Shown here piece after piece: positions 44,897-52,827 of a stretch of DNA of 52,827 nt. The stretch is taken from contig JAEXSP010000012.1 in assembly GCA_023453795.1 (NCBI GenBank), positions 1-52,827 on the forward strand, given 5' to 3'. Below the pieces are notes generated by a model. The model ran no database searches and was not told where the DNA came from. It saw only the letters and a list, made by a program, of their open reading frames with translations. Origin of the DNA: Bacillota bacterium (lineage in GTDB: Bacteria; Bacillota; Clostridia; Acetivibrionales; JAEXSP01). How positions within the stretch are numbered: position 1 is the stretch's first letter; the number at the start of each line of letters is the position of its first letter. A program made the position numbers and the translations under genes.

Positions 44897-46656
44897 AAAA
44901 CCTTTATTTCATAAAATTAATCCGAAATTCATTTATTGATTTACCTATTCGAACAAAGCTGATCCTGTCATTTTTGACACTGATTATTCTACCGATAGTT
45001 CTTATTGGCTTTTTTTCATATTACAGATCGCAAGACCTTCTCAAAGAAAAAACGGAACTCTATGCGAAGGATATTCTTTTAGAGACAGGAAAAAACATCG
45101 AAATCAAGCTCCGGGAAGCTGAGCGCATTTCATTCCAGATCATTTCAAGTACAGAAATTCAAAAACTCCTGAGTAAAGCAAACAAAGGATATAAGACAGA
45201 GTATGAAAGAATTGCTGCTGTAAAGACAATGGATACCAACTTGAAAGAGCTTATGAACTCTGATTCGGACTTAAAAGCAATCCGGGTTATATCAAATACG
45301 GGGCTTGTTTATTCTGTCGAACCGCCTTTTACGTATTTCAGGGTTACAGTTCCTGATAAAAGGACCCTTGAGGAAAAAGGCGGAAGCGTTTACTGGTTTG
45401 ATACCGATCCTTCCACACAAAGCATTGCTGTAGGAAGAGTCATCAATAACGTCACCAGCATGAAGAAAATGGCCTATGAATTCATCTATCTTAAAGAAAG
45501 CAGCTTGTATGATGTTTACAATAAAACAGAACTATTCAAAAACGGTGAATTTTTTATAATTAATGGAAAAAATCAAATTATATCACACAAGGATAAGTCT
45601 ATTTTAAGCAAAAGCATTGAACTTCCTGTTTTTAACAACCCGGGCAGTTTAAGCGATAACTTTATATCCACTAAAATGGAGGGCAGAAACTGCTATATCA
45701 CATACCATAAGATTGAGGGTACTTCATGGAAGCTGATATGTATTATTCCTGCAGTTGAGTACGAGAAAGATATCATTTGGATGCGGAGCTGGACTCTGCT
45801 TATCTGCATTTCAAGCTGTTTTTTTGCAATGATGCTGGCTTTATATCTTTCTGACTCTATATCAAAACCTATCAGGAAACTCAAAGAAAAGATGAAAAAG
45901 GTCGGAAAGGGAGATTTCACTGTAACAAACAGCTACGAGTCAAAAAATGAGCTGGGTGTCCTGGATAATAACTTCAACAATATGGTAATTCAAGTGCAGC
46001 AGTTGATACAAAAAGTGTACGAGGAGCAGCTGCTGCTGCAGAAGGCAGAACTGAAATCCTTGAGAATGCAGATCAATCCTCACTTTTTATATAATACACT
46101 TGAATCCATCAACTGGATGTCAAGGGCAAAAGGTGTGCCTGAAATCGGGAAAATGGTAAAGGCACTCGGCGATCTGATGCGTACAAGCATTAGCGGAGAT
46201 GATTTTGTTGAGGTTGAAGAAGAGATAAATAATATCAGTAATTACCTTACTATTCAAAAATTCCGTTACGGCGACAAATTCGACGTTGTAATATCAATAG
46301 AACCCGAGATTTTGAAGGTGAAGGTTCCAAAGCTTATTATACAGCCAATCGTTGAAAACTCAATCGTACATGGTATAGAAGATAAAGATGGTAATGGCAG
46401 GATTGAGATTACGGGAATAAATGACGACGGCAAGGCTGTTATACAAGTAAGAGATAATGGTGTAGGAATCACTGAAAGCCTTGTTGCCTCCCTCCTTTCG
46501 GAAAAAAAGCTTACGGATCACGAAGAAGATCATGTAAAGATAGGCTTACGTAATGTTGACCGACGCATAAAGCTTTATTATGGAGATGGTTACGGTCTAC
46601 ATATAGAGAGCAGTCCCGAATGGGGAACTAATGTAAAAATAATACTTCCTTTGTAA
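44893..46656 (+). CDS. Sensor histidine kinase (YesM-like)
   Basis: A 587-residue membrane kinase partnered with the preceding regulator. Two transmembrane segments (about 20-45 and 295-315) bracket an extracellular sensor of about 250 residues. A HAMP segment (SDSISKPIRKLKEKM) follows. The phospho-acceptor His lies near 397 in QINPHFLYNTLES, characteristic of the His_kinase group related to LytS/YesM, and the ATPase domain has VENSIVHGIE, RDNGVGI and GLRNVDRRI. The overlap ATGA with the regulator gene indicates coupled translation. The ligand is unknown; sugar sensing is inferred from the neighbouring importer. Confidence 0.93.
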   Translation: MKNLYFIKLIRNSFIDLPIRTKLILSFLTLIILPIVLIGFFSYYRSQDLLKEKTELYAKDILLETGKNIEIKLREAERISFQIISSTEIQKLLSKANKGYKTEYERIAAVKTMDTNLKELMNSDSDLKAIRVISNTGLVYSVEPPFTYFRVTVPDKRTLEEKGGSVYWFDTDPSTQSIAVGRVINNVTSMKKMAYEFIYLKESSLYDVYNKTELFKNGEFFIINGKNQIISHKDKSILSKSIELPVFNNPGSLSDNFISTKMEGRNCYITYHKIEGTSWKLICIIPAVEYEKDIIWMRSWTLLICISSCFFAMMLALYLSDSISKPIRKLKEKMKKVGKGDFTVTNSYESKNELGVLDNNFNNMVIQVQQLIQKVYEEQLLLQKAELKSLRMQINPHFLYNTLESINWMSRAKGVPEIGKMVKALGDLMRTSISGDDFVEVEEEINNISNYLTIQKFRYGDKFDVVISIEPEILKVKVPKLIIQPIVENSIVHGIEDKDGNGRIEITGINDDGKAVIQVRDNGVGITESLVASLLSEKKLTDHEEDHVKIGLRNVDRRIKLYYGDGYGLHIESSPEWGTNVKIILPL

Positions 46657-46714
46657 AAAGTTAATATTTTAAATGTCTTAGTTTATTTTACCCTGTTTTG
46701 TTCTCTTCCTTAAC

Positions 46715-46723
46715 TGTTATAAT
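46715..46723 (+). promoter_or_regulatory. Extended -10 promoter before the sugar-binding protein gene
   Basis: TGTTATAAT is an extended -10 (TG, one base, TATAAT). No convincing -35 lies upstream, which fits an activated promoter. The leader to the start codon at 46852 would be about 120 bases. Confidence 0.5.
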
Positions 46724-46851
46724 TAATTTGTACCGACAAATACTTTTTGTTTTATGCAGTCTTTCTTCATTTGATTTTGCATAGAATAGTACAAGTACTG
46801 CTGAATCAAGTATCGTCGGTAAGCCAAAATTTTAAGGAGGGTGTAACTTTT

Positions 46852-48180
46852 ATGAGGAAGTATTTTTCATTTCTGATGTGTGTGGTTCTGGCTTTGGCAA
46901 TGGTATTGACCGGCTGTGGAAGTTCGAGCGATGATTCGTCATCATCAACTGCCGGAACAACAGCTGACACGTCTGCAGAGAAAGTCAATATCAAAGTATC
47001 CTGCTGGGGAATCGAAACAGATCCCAATTCCTTGATTATCAAGGATGCTGTTAAGCGTTTCAACGAGAATAACAATGTAAATGCTACTGCAACCGTTGAA
47101 TTTACTGAGCAAGAACAGTATAAGACCAAGATTACAGCTGCATTGGCGGCTAATCAAGCTCCTGATGTATTCAACACTTGGGCATCCGGATTCCTGAAAC
47201 CTTTTGTTCAGTCAGGAAAGATTCTTGATTTGACAGATGCTTTAGATAACGACACAGAATGGAAAGGCCGTTATGTAAACGGAATTCTTTCTCCTCTTAG
47301 CTTTGACAACAAGGTTTATGCTGTTCCTTTGACACAGACAGTTGTATGCTTGTTCTACAACAAGGAGATTTTCAACAAATACGGTCTTAAAGAACCTGCA
47401 ACCTATGCAGACCTTAAGAACATTATTACAGTTCTCAATAAAAACGGTGTAACTCCTTTTGCACTTGGAAATAAAGCTCCATGGGTAGGAGCAATGTATG
47501 GTGAATTGCTTGCTAACCGTATCGGCGGAAGCGAACCTTTCAATAAGGTATATGATGGTTCAGGAACCTGGAATGATCCTTCTTTCATCAAAGCAGGAAA
47601 AATCATGAATGAACTTGTACAAATGAATGCATTCCCCAAAGGCTTCAATGCTTTGGACAATGATCCTTCACGTGAAATGTTCGTACAGGGCAAAGCTGCT
47701 ATGCATGTTATGGGAAGCTGGGCTATCCAACAGGTTGAAAATAAAGATTTCCCGACATATGGCAAACTTGATGTATGCAAATTCCCTTCAATTGAGGGCG
47801 GTACAGGTGATGCAAACAACTGGCTCGGACAGCCTGACCAAAGTTTTGCTATAAGTGCAAAAACTAAGAATAAAGAAGCTGCTTTGGCATTCATCAAAAC
47901 ACTTTCTGATGCTCAAACGCAAACAGCTTTAGCAGAAAAAGGCAACCTTATATCTACAAACACAGAAGTTGATCAAACAAAACTTGATCCTATGGCTGTT
48001 AAAGTTGCAACATTGCAAAAGGATATGAAGGAATTGTTCATATTCTATGATGTAGGACTTGGAGCCGAAATAGGCAATGAGTTCAATAATACAATTCAGG
48101 CAATTACAACCGGCAAGTCTCCTGAAGAACAATTCAAAAAGTTGCAGACATTTACAGAACAAAGCAGAGCAAACAATTAA
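46852..48180 (+). CDS. Extracellular sugar-binding lipoprotein of an ABC importer
   Basis: A 442-residue family 1 solute-binding protein. The signal peptide ends in a lipobox (MVLTGCGSS), followed by a Ser/Thr-rich linker and the mature domain starting near INIKVSCWGIE-like sequence. ANQAPDVFNTWASG, YAVPLTQTVVCLFYNKEIF and the late GKAAMHVMGSWAI are family features. The frame is open further upstream to 46747, but the ATG at 46852 has AAGGAGG (46834-46840) and a proper signal peptide, so it is the start. It presents an oligosaccharide to the two permeases that follow. The specific sugar is not predictable. Confidence 0.93.
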   Translation: MRKYFSFLMCVVLALAMVLTGCGSSSDDSSSSTAGTTADTSAEKVNIKVSCWGIETDPNSLIIKDAVKRFNENNNVNATATVEFTEQEQYKTKITAALAANQAPDVFNTWASGFLKPFVQSGKILDLTDALDNDTEWKGRYVNGILSPLSFDNKVYAVPLTQTVVCLFYNKEIFNKYGLKEPATYADLKNIITVLNKNGVTPFALGNKAPWVGAMYGELLANRIGGSEPFNKVYDGSGTWNDPSFIKAGKIMNELVQMNAFPKGFNALDNDPSREMFVQGKAAMHVMGSWAIQQVENKDFPTYGKLDVCKFPSIEGGTGDANNWLGQPDQSFAISAKTKNKEAALAFIKTLSDAQTQTALAEKGNLISTNTEVDQTKLDPMAVKVATLQKDMKELFIFYDVGLGAEIGNEFNNTIQAITTGKSPEEQFKKLQTFTEQSRANN

Positions 48181-48196
48181 AGATTTACTACTTTAT

Positions 48197-48224
48197 CACG
48201 GTCAGAGAATCTTCTCTGACCGTG
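48197..48224 (+). other. Perfect 12-bp stem-loop between binding protein and permease genes
   Basis: CACGGTCAGAGA pairs perfectly with TCTCTGACCGTG around a 4-base loop. No T run follows, so this is not a standard terminator. Such a structure after a binding protein gene commonly protects or trims the mRNA so that the binding protein is made in excess over the permeases. Confidence 0.75.
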
Positions 48225-48258
48225 AACAATATAAAATGTCAATTTAGGGAGAACTATT

Positions 48259-49143
48259 ATGGAATCAATGCTGAGAAATAAGAAAACGATATTGCTGTTT
48301 ATAGCACCTGCATTTATCATATTTTCAGTAATTGTAATCGTACCTGTTATTTATTCAGTTTATTACAGCTTTTTCAAATGGAATCTGGTAGGTTCCAAGA
48401 CATTTATCGGGATAACTAATTTTGCCCGGCTGATTCAGCAGGATGATATTTTCAAAGAAGCAACCAAAAACACATTTTTGCTTATGGGAATTTCCCTTCT
48501 TATCGAAATTCCGTTTGCAATACTGATTGCTCTTGCAATAAGCGGAAAAATTAAAGGAAAGCGATATTTCAAGACTGTACTGTTTATGCCTAATATTCTT
48601 TCCAGTGTTGCAATAGGCCTTATGTGGACCTTTATATATAATCCGGACTTCGGAATAATTAATAGATTTCTTAATTTTATAGGTTTGGAAAATATGGCTA
48701 AGCTATGGCTTTCTGAGGAGAAAACCGTACTGCCTTCAATTATAGTAGTTATTGTCTGGCAATTCATTGGATATCATATGATCCTTTTTCTTGCAGCCAT
48801 CGAAAACATACCTTCCAGTTTAAATGAAGCTGCAGAAATAGATGGCACAAACTCCTGGCAAAAGCTCAGATACATTACGCTTCCTCTCCTCAAGCCGATT
48901 ATTAAAATTGATGCAATACTCATTGCAACAGGTTCGCTTCGTTTCTTTGATCTGATTTATGTCATGTCCAGCGGCGGCCCGAACCACAAGAGCGAGGTTT
49001 TGGCGTCCTACATGTATATTAAGTCCTTCAGGGATATGCAATATGGTTACGGAAGCGCAATTTCTGTCATATTGCTGGTATTATGCTTATTTGTAACTTT
49101 TATTCTGAACGCAACCCTCAAATCAGAAGATATACAGTATTAA
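48259..49143 (+). CDS. Sugar ABC permease (MalF-like)
   Basis: A 294-residue inner-membrane permease with six predicted hydrophobic segments. The first is LLFIAPAFIIFSVIVIV near the N-terminus. The EAA loop, which contacts the ATPase, reads LNEAAEIDGTNSWQKLRYIT near residue 190. It belongs to the CUT1 family and pairs with the next gene. AGGGAGAA precedes the ATG. No ATPase gene follows, so the pair probably uses a shared MsmK/MalK-type ATPase encoded elsewhere, as is common in Firmicutes. Confidence 0.92.
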   Translation: MESMLRNKKTILLFIAPAFIIFSVIVIVPVIYSVYYSFFKWNLVGSKTFIGITNFARLIQQDDIFKEATKNTFLLMGISLLIEIPFAILIALAISGKIKGKRYFKTVLFMPNILSSVAIGLMWTFIYNPDFGIINRFLNFIGLENMAKLWLSEEKTVLPSIIVVIVWQFIGYHMILFLAAIENIPSSLNEAAEIDGTNSWQKLRYITLPLLKPIIKIDAILIATGSLRFFDLIYVMSSGGPNHKSEVLASYMYIKSFRDMQYGYGSAISVILLVLCLFVTFILNATLKSEDIQY

Positions 49144-49164
49144 AATCTGAAAAGGAGTACAAAT

Positions 49165-50001
49165 ATGACAACCATTATAACCAGATTAAAGAAAATTTCT
49201 CCCGTTAGGGCAATCATATATATATTACTTGGGTTATTCTCTATAACCTGCCTGTATCCATTGATCTGGCTGGTTATAAACTCAGTCAAGACAAATTCTG
49301 ATTTATTCGATAATCCCTGGGGAATAGGCAAAACCTTTGAGTTTAGTAATTATGTCACCGCATGGGAAAACGGAAAAATCGGAAAAGCCTTTTTTAATTC
49401 CGCTTTAGTTTCTCTTATTTCTGTATTTGCTACAATAATCGCATCATCAATGGCAGCATATGCATTGAAAAGACTGAAGTGGAAGCTTTCGCCGTTGGTA
49501 CTGGGTCTTTTTGCAGTAGGAGTCATGATACCTCTTCATTCAACATTGATACCTCTGTTTTTCATGTTTACCAAGGCAAAAATAATAGACAGTTATATAT
49601 CGCTGATACTGCCCTACATCGCATTTGCGCTTCCCACCTCTATTCTCATACTTACAGGCTTTATTGGAACTCTGCCAAGAGAAATGGAAGAAGCCGCAGT
49701 ATTAGACGGTTGTTCAATACCAAGGGTTTTCTTCAGCATCATCTTCCCTTTGACCAAGCCGGCTATCGCAACGATCTCCATATTTAACTTTGTTGCAATG
49801 TGGAATGAGCTCATGTTCGCTCTCGTTTTCAATAAAATGACTCTTCCCGTCAGTCTTACGCTTTTCAAAGGGCAGTATTCCACGAGTTGGACAATACAGC
49901 TTGCAGCAATCGTCATTATGGTCATTCCAAGCATTCTTGTATATGCCTTCCTGAATGATAAGATCATCAAGAGCCTTGCGGTGGGAGCTGTAAAAGGATG
50001 A
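49165..50001 (+). CDS. Sugar ABC permease (MalG-like)
   Basis: A 278-residue partner permease with about six membrane segments and the EAA loop MEEAAVLDGCSIPRVFFSI near residue 175. The C-terminus LNDKIIKSLAVGAVKG is typical of MalG-like proteins. It starts 21 bases after the stop of the first permease, with AAAAGGAG as ribosome binding site, and ends the operon; a plus-strand terminator lies about 85 bases downstream. Together with the lipoprotein it forms a CUT1 importer for an oligosaccharide. Confidence 0.92.
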   Translation: MTTIITRLKKISPVRAIIYILLGLFSITCLYPLIWLVINSVKTNSDLFDNPWGIGKTFEFSNYVTAWENGKIGKAFFNSALVSLISVFATIIASSMAAYALKRLKWKLSPLVLGLFAVGVMIPLHSTLIPLFFMFTKAKIIDSYISLILPYIAFALPTSILILTGFIGTLPREMEEAAVLDGCSIPRVFFSIIFPLTKPAIATISIFNFVAMWNELMFALVFNKMTLPVSLTLFKGQYSTSWTIQLAAIVIMVIPSILVYAFLNDKIIKSLAVGAVKG

Positions 50002-50085
50002 TCAACCAGCGTGTGCCAGTCACAAATGCATAATTCAATCCTATTAATTTATAAGATACAAATTCTCTTTAAAGGGAAAACGAAT

Positions 50086-50115
50086 AACCGGTACTTGAGT
50101 ATCGGTTTTCTTTTT
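50086..50115 (+). terminator. Terminator of the sugar importer operon
   Basis: AACCGGTAC and GTATCGGTT pair, with one G-T wobble, around TTGA, followed by TTCTTTTT. It is the only clear structure in the 280 bases between the permease and the L,D-transpeptidase apart from the hairpin at 50249. Confidence 0.8.
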
Positions 50116-50248
50116 ACCCGGTTTAAAATCCGCAATTCCTCCATATTCCAGTATGCTTATTGCTCTTCTCAGGTTACGCAGGATATGTAATTGCTGCTTC
50201 CATACTTTCCATTATATTAAGCTCTTACTCTGTAAGTTTTACTAACGA

Positions 50249-50275
50249 GAAAGGCAGTGTTTTCACCGCCCTTTC
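50249..50275 (-). terminator. Weak terminator-like hairpin after the L,D-transpeptidase gene
   Basis: Minus strand: GAAAGG..GGTG pairs imperfectly with CACTGCCTTTC, starting 7 bases after the stop codon. No real T run follows, so termination would be weak. Confidence 0.4.
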
Positions 50276-50281
50276 ATACCT

Positions 50282-50620
50282 TTAACTTTGGTAAATATGT
50301 ACTGTTGTACCTACAGGTATCATATCATACAATTCCTTTGCATCATCGCTGTACATTCTTATGCATCCATGACTGACTGCATGTGATATTGACCATGGCA
50401 TATCAGTTCCATGAATTCCATAAATCCCCCACGGTACTGAAAGCTGCATGAAATGTCCTCCAAACTGGGCTCCCCACAAACCTTTGTTTGAAATGACCCA
50501 GTTGCCAAGAGGCGTAGGCGTAGAAGGTTTTCCTACTGCAACAGGGTATTTCTTAACAAAAGTTCCATCCTTAAAAAGCTTCAATACCCTTAGTCGTGTG
50601 TCCACTTCTATATGATACAT
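50282..50620 (-). CDS. Small L,D-transpeptidase (YkuD domain)
   Basis: A 112-residue protein that is essentially a bare YkuD domain: catalytic Cys in SHGCIRM near residue 87, with the upstream IHGTD His motif and KPSTPTPLGNW. The family cross-links peptidoglycan through L,D bonds or attaches proteins to it. No signal peptide or membrane segment is seen at the N-terminus (MYHIEVDTRLRVL), which is odd for a wall enzyme; either export is by another route or the real N-terminus differs. The ATG is preceded by GGGGGG, which lies within a perfect inverted repeat (separate entry). Confidence 0.88.
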   Translation of the reverse strand: MYHIEVDTRLRVLKLFKDGTFVKKYPVAVGKPSTPTPLGNWVISNKGLWGAQFGGHFMQLSVPWGIYGIHGTDMPWSISHAVSHGCIRMYSDDAKELYDMIPVGTTVHIYQS

Positions 50621-50623
50621 ATA

Positions 50624-50659
50624 AAATTCCCCCCATATATTTTATTCAGGGGGGAATTT
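50624..50659 (-). promoter_or_regulatory. Inverted repeat burying the L,D-transpeptidase ribosome binding site
   Basis: AAATTCCCCCC and GGGGGGAATTT form a perfect 11-bp stem around a 14-base loop. On the minus strand the second arm contains the GGGGGG ribosome binding site, four bases before the ATG. It also lies 42 bases after the stop codon of the SLH gene and is followed by TTTTAT, so it may double as that gene's terminator. Confidence 0.65.
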
Positions 50660-50700
50660 CATTTTGTTATAATTCTATTAATTTTTTTAATTGTTTTGAA

Positions 50701-52827
50701 CTAGATCAATCCTGCCTTTATAAGCATTCTTCTTACAAATGCAGCGGTCTGAGCTCTTGTGATATTTTCCTGTACACCAAGTTCCTTATCATAACCCTCG
50801 ACAATACCGTCTCTTATGCATACAACCACTGCAGTTGTTGCCCAGGATGACACTTCTCCTCCGTCTTTGTATCCTGAGAGGAATTTTTTTATTTCCTCGT
50901 TGGAAGGAGTCACATCCATCTTTGCAACGAGCATTGCCCGACTCAATATTGTCATTGCTTCCTGACGGGTAATGTAAACATCAGGATTGCACTTGCCTTT
51001 TCCGTCACCCTTCAGTATCCCATACTCATATGCTATGGTGACTGAATCATAGTATTTATGCTTTCCTCCTACATCAGTAAATATTTTCTTTCCTGCTCCG
51101 CTCCTCTTCAATCCCAGAGCTCTTATTACTGCGTCGGTGAATTCTGCACGTGTAGCCTTCTGGTCAGGCATGAATTTATCCTTGTTCACTCCATCCATTA
51201 CCAGTCTTGAAGTCATATCATCGACATCCTCTTTTGCCCAATGATTTTGTACATCCTTGAAAGTTACAGGATTCCATATCACTGAATAGGTACTGTTTGT
51301 TAAACTGTTGATTTTTGCATAATACTTTCCGTCTATAACCACTATTTTTGTCGGTACATGTGAAAATGTTCCGTTCTCATTAAGTACAATACCGGTTGTA
51401 ATTTTCGCAGGATCAATACCATCCGGTACGGCTACCAGTCTCTCTACATAACCGTTGAACTTGGAGACTTCAACTGTTTTGCTGCCGCTCGTGCAAGTTA
51501 TCTTAAATTCAACAGGCTTGATAACCACCTGGTATTTGTTTTTATTGGCATTATCCTGTACTATTTTCACTGTGTCCTGTGACGGCTCAGCTACAGTAAC
51601 CTGTACCTTAATGTCCTTCAACTCAACCTGTTTGCCTAATTTGTCTGAAACCTTATCTATGTTGATTTGAGCCGCAGGAAGAACATAGGATACATTATCG
51701 GTCTTGATTTCAAGAACTGCATCCTTTGTTTCCATATTCTTGATTGTCTGACCGTTCAATTGGCCGACTACAACATCAGCACCTGTGTTTACAGGTATTA
51801 CAACACTTTTTTCTTTTGCATCGCTGTTAAGCTTTTCTTCCACTGCATTGTCATCTACAGTAACAGTAGTTACCTTCTTTTCTCCTGCTGTCTCTGTTAC
51901 TGTTGTAGCGGCTTCTTCTTCCTTACCGTTTATGATTACAACTACCTTATTCTTTTTATTGTCCTTATCGTCCTTTTTATCGTTATCATCCTTTTTATCC
52001 TTATCATCCTTTTTACCATTATCATTATTAGGAGGGTTATTTGTTTGTACAGCTGTGTAATTCACTGATGCATTCTGAGTTATTACAATATTGTCAGTTT
52101 CATCTTTTGCTGTATATGTCACACTCCCGGCTACTGTGTTTTTTACTATAAATAATGCTTGCCCATTGCTATTTGTTGTTTGTGCAGAACTAATATTTGT
52201 AATTGAAGATCCTGTCAGAGTCACAATTTTTCCGCTCACTACATTTCCGTATCCATCCTTGAGAGTTACAGTTATTGTTGAAGTTGCTACTCCATCTGCT
52301 GTTACTGATGTAGGTGATGCTGATACTGTCGAATTTCCTGCACTTGGTATTCCCGCTGTAAATTTAACTGACACTACCTGTGATAAAGTCACATTGTCTG
52401 TTGAATCTTTTGCCGTATAGTTTACAGTTTCAGCCTTTGTACTCTTTACTGTAAATGTTGCCTGCCCGTTTACATTTGTTACAGCCGATACTGCAGTCAC
52501 TATTGAACTGCCTGCTCCAGGTGTCAGACTCACCGTTTTTCCACTTACGGCATGCCCTGCTGCGTCCTTCAGTGTTACTGTTATAGCTGAAGTACTGGTT
52601 CCGTTTGCTTCCACATTCAAAGACGATGCTGTAACCGTAGATGTTCCCGCATTTACTACTCCAATAGTGAAGCTTACCCCTACGGTCTGTGTTACGGTTA
52701 TATTATCTGTTTCATCCTTCGCAGTATAGGTTACGGTTTCTATTTCCAAATCTTTTACTGTAAACGTCGCCTGACCGCTTGCATTAGTTATGGCTGATAC
52801 TGCCGTCACTGTCGAACTGCCTGCTCC
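50701..52827 (-). CDS. SLH-domain surface protein with Ig-like repeats (5' part missing)
   Basis: The last 708 residues of a larger surface protein; the frame stays open to the window edge, so the start is outside. From the N side: part of one and two full Big_1/invasin-type Ig-like repeats of about 100 residues (each with STVSAS, ATSTITVTLKDG and VTYTAKDETDN-type motifs), a linker rich in Lys, Asp and Asn near 265-300, a domain of about 200 residues that I cannot name, then three SLH repeats (FKDVQNHWAKEDVDDM, FTDVGGKHKYYDS, and a third ending TRAQTAAFVRRML). SLH repeats tether proteins to pyruvylated wall polymers. The repeats are very similar to one another at DNA level. Confidence 0.9.
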   Translation of the reverse strand, partial: GAGSSTVTAVSAITNASGQATFTVKDLEIETVTYTAKDETDNITVTQTVGVSFTIGVVNAGTSTVTASSLNVEANGTSTSAITVTLKDAAGHAVSGKTVSLTPGAGSSIVTAVSAVTNVNGQATFTVKSTKAETVNYTAKDSTDNVTLSQVVSVKFTAGIPSAGNSTVSASPTSVTADGVATSTITVTLKDGYGNVVSGKIVTLTGSSITNISSAQTTNSNGQALFIVKNTVAGSVTYTAKDETDNIVITQNASVNYTAVQTNNPPNNDNGKKDDKDKKDDNDKKDDKDNKKNKVVVIINGKEEEAATTVTETAGEKKVTTVTVDDNAVEEKLNSDAKEKSVVIPVNTGADVVVGQLNGQTIKNMETKDAVLEIKTDNVSYVLPAAQINIDKVSDKLGKQVELKDIKVQVTVAEPSQDTVKIVQDNANKNKYQVVIKPVEFKITCTSGSKTVEVSKFNGYVERLVAVPDGIDPAKITTGIVLNENGTFSHVPTKIVVIDGKYYAKINSLTNSTYSVIWNPVTFKDVQNHWAKEDVDDMTSRLVMDGVNKDKFMPDQKATRAEFTDAVIRALGLKRSGAGKKIFTDVGGKHKYYDSVTIAYEYGILKGDGKGKCNPDVYITRQEAMTILSRAMLVAKMDVTPSNEEIKKFLSGYKDGGEVSSWATTAVVVCIRDGIVEGYDKELGVQENITRAQTAAFVRRMLIKAGLI

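Noticed and set aside
46747..46851. Extended N-terminus of the sugar-binding protein
   Set aside because: The extension has no ribosome binding site and would bury the lipoprotein signal peptide; the ATG at 46852 has AAGGAGG.
51950..52025. Periodic short repeats that might suggest a CRISPR or satellite
   Set aside because: They encode the Lys/Asp-rich linker of the SLH protein in frame, with no spacers of constant length.
51667..52068. Cysteine-, tyrosine- and isoleucine-rich plus-strand frame with apparent membrane segments
   Set aside because: It is the antisense of the Lys/Asp linker and nearby repeats of the SLH protein; the hydrophobic look comes from reverse-reading that low-complexity DNA.

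Overview
The window looks like a low-GC, anaerobic Firmicute of the Clostridia, plausibly a Ruminiclostridium-like cellulolytic clostridium. This is an inference from AT-rich intergenic DNA, strong GGAGG-type ribosome binding sites, a YesM/YesN-type two-component pair beside a sugar ABC importer, an S-layer-homology (SLH) surface protein and the style of the NRPS/PKS proteins. No rRNA or tRNA gene is visible to fix the taxonomy.

Region 1 (1-335) is the edge of the cluster. It has two direct copies of a 15-base sequence resembling IS21-type terminal repeats and a strong terminator that closes the minus-strand operon.

Region 2 (336-40911, all minus strand) is a hybrid trans-AT PKS/NRPS cluster, read from high to low coordinates. 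A type II thioesterase with its own promoter comes first. After an intergenic gap with a second promoter there is one apparent operon of about 39 kb: SyrD/PvdE-like exporter, Ntn-hydrolase lipoprotein, and a 3286-residue AL-ACP-C-A(Gly)-PCP-KS-KR-DH-ACP protein. It continues with KS-(dead AT)-ACP, C-A(Ser)-PCP, KS-KR-ACP, a free malonyltransferase, and C-A(unassigned)-PCP fused to a papain-like domain. It ends with a glycosyltransferase, acyl-AMP ligase, ACP, PaaK-like ligase, two free BtrH-like proteins, and a final half-C-A(Val)-PCP protein, also ending in a papain-like domain. A-domain pocket codes read from the sequence match Gly, Ser and Val. The predicted backbone is acyl-Gly-C2(ene)-C2(keto)-Ser-C2(hydroxyl)-X, with Val added separately. 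No megasynthase carries a thioesterase or reductase domain. Four BtrH-like cysteine acyltransferase candidates (two PCP-fused, two free) take that place, and this is the most distinctive part of the window. The exporter plus extracytoplasmic Ntn hydrolase resembles PvdE/PvdQ logic: an acylated precursor exported and then trimmed.

Region 3 (40969-43062, minus) holds a rifampin ADP-ribosyltransferase (arr) preceded by an unlisted 18-residue leader ORF, a small coiled-coil protein, and a membrane-anchored polysaccharide deacetylase. A short duplicated copy of the deacetylase 3' end lies nearby.

Region 4 (43155-50115, plus) is an AraC-type response regulator and histidine kinase followed by a sugar-binding lipoprotein and two permeases, with no ATPase gene.

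Region 5 (50249-52827, minus) contains a small L,D-transpeptidase, whose ribosome binding site lies inside a perfect inverted repeat, and the 3' part of an SLH protein with Ig-like repeats that runs off the window edge.
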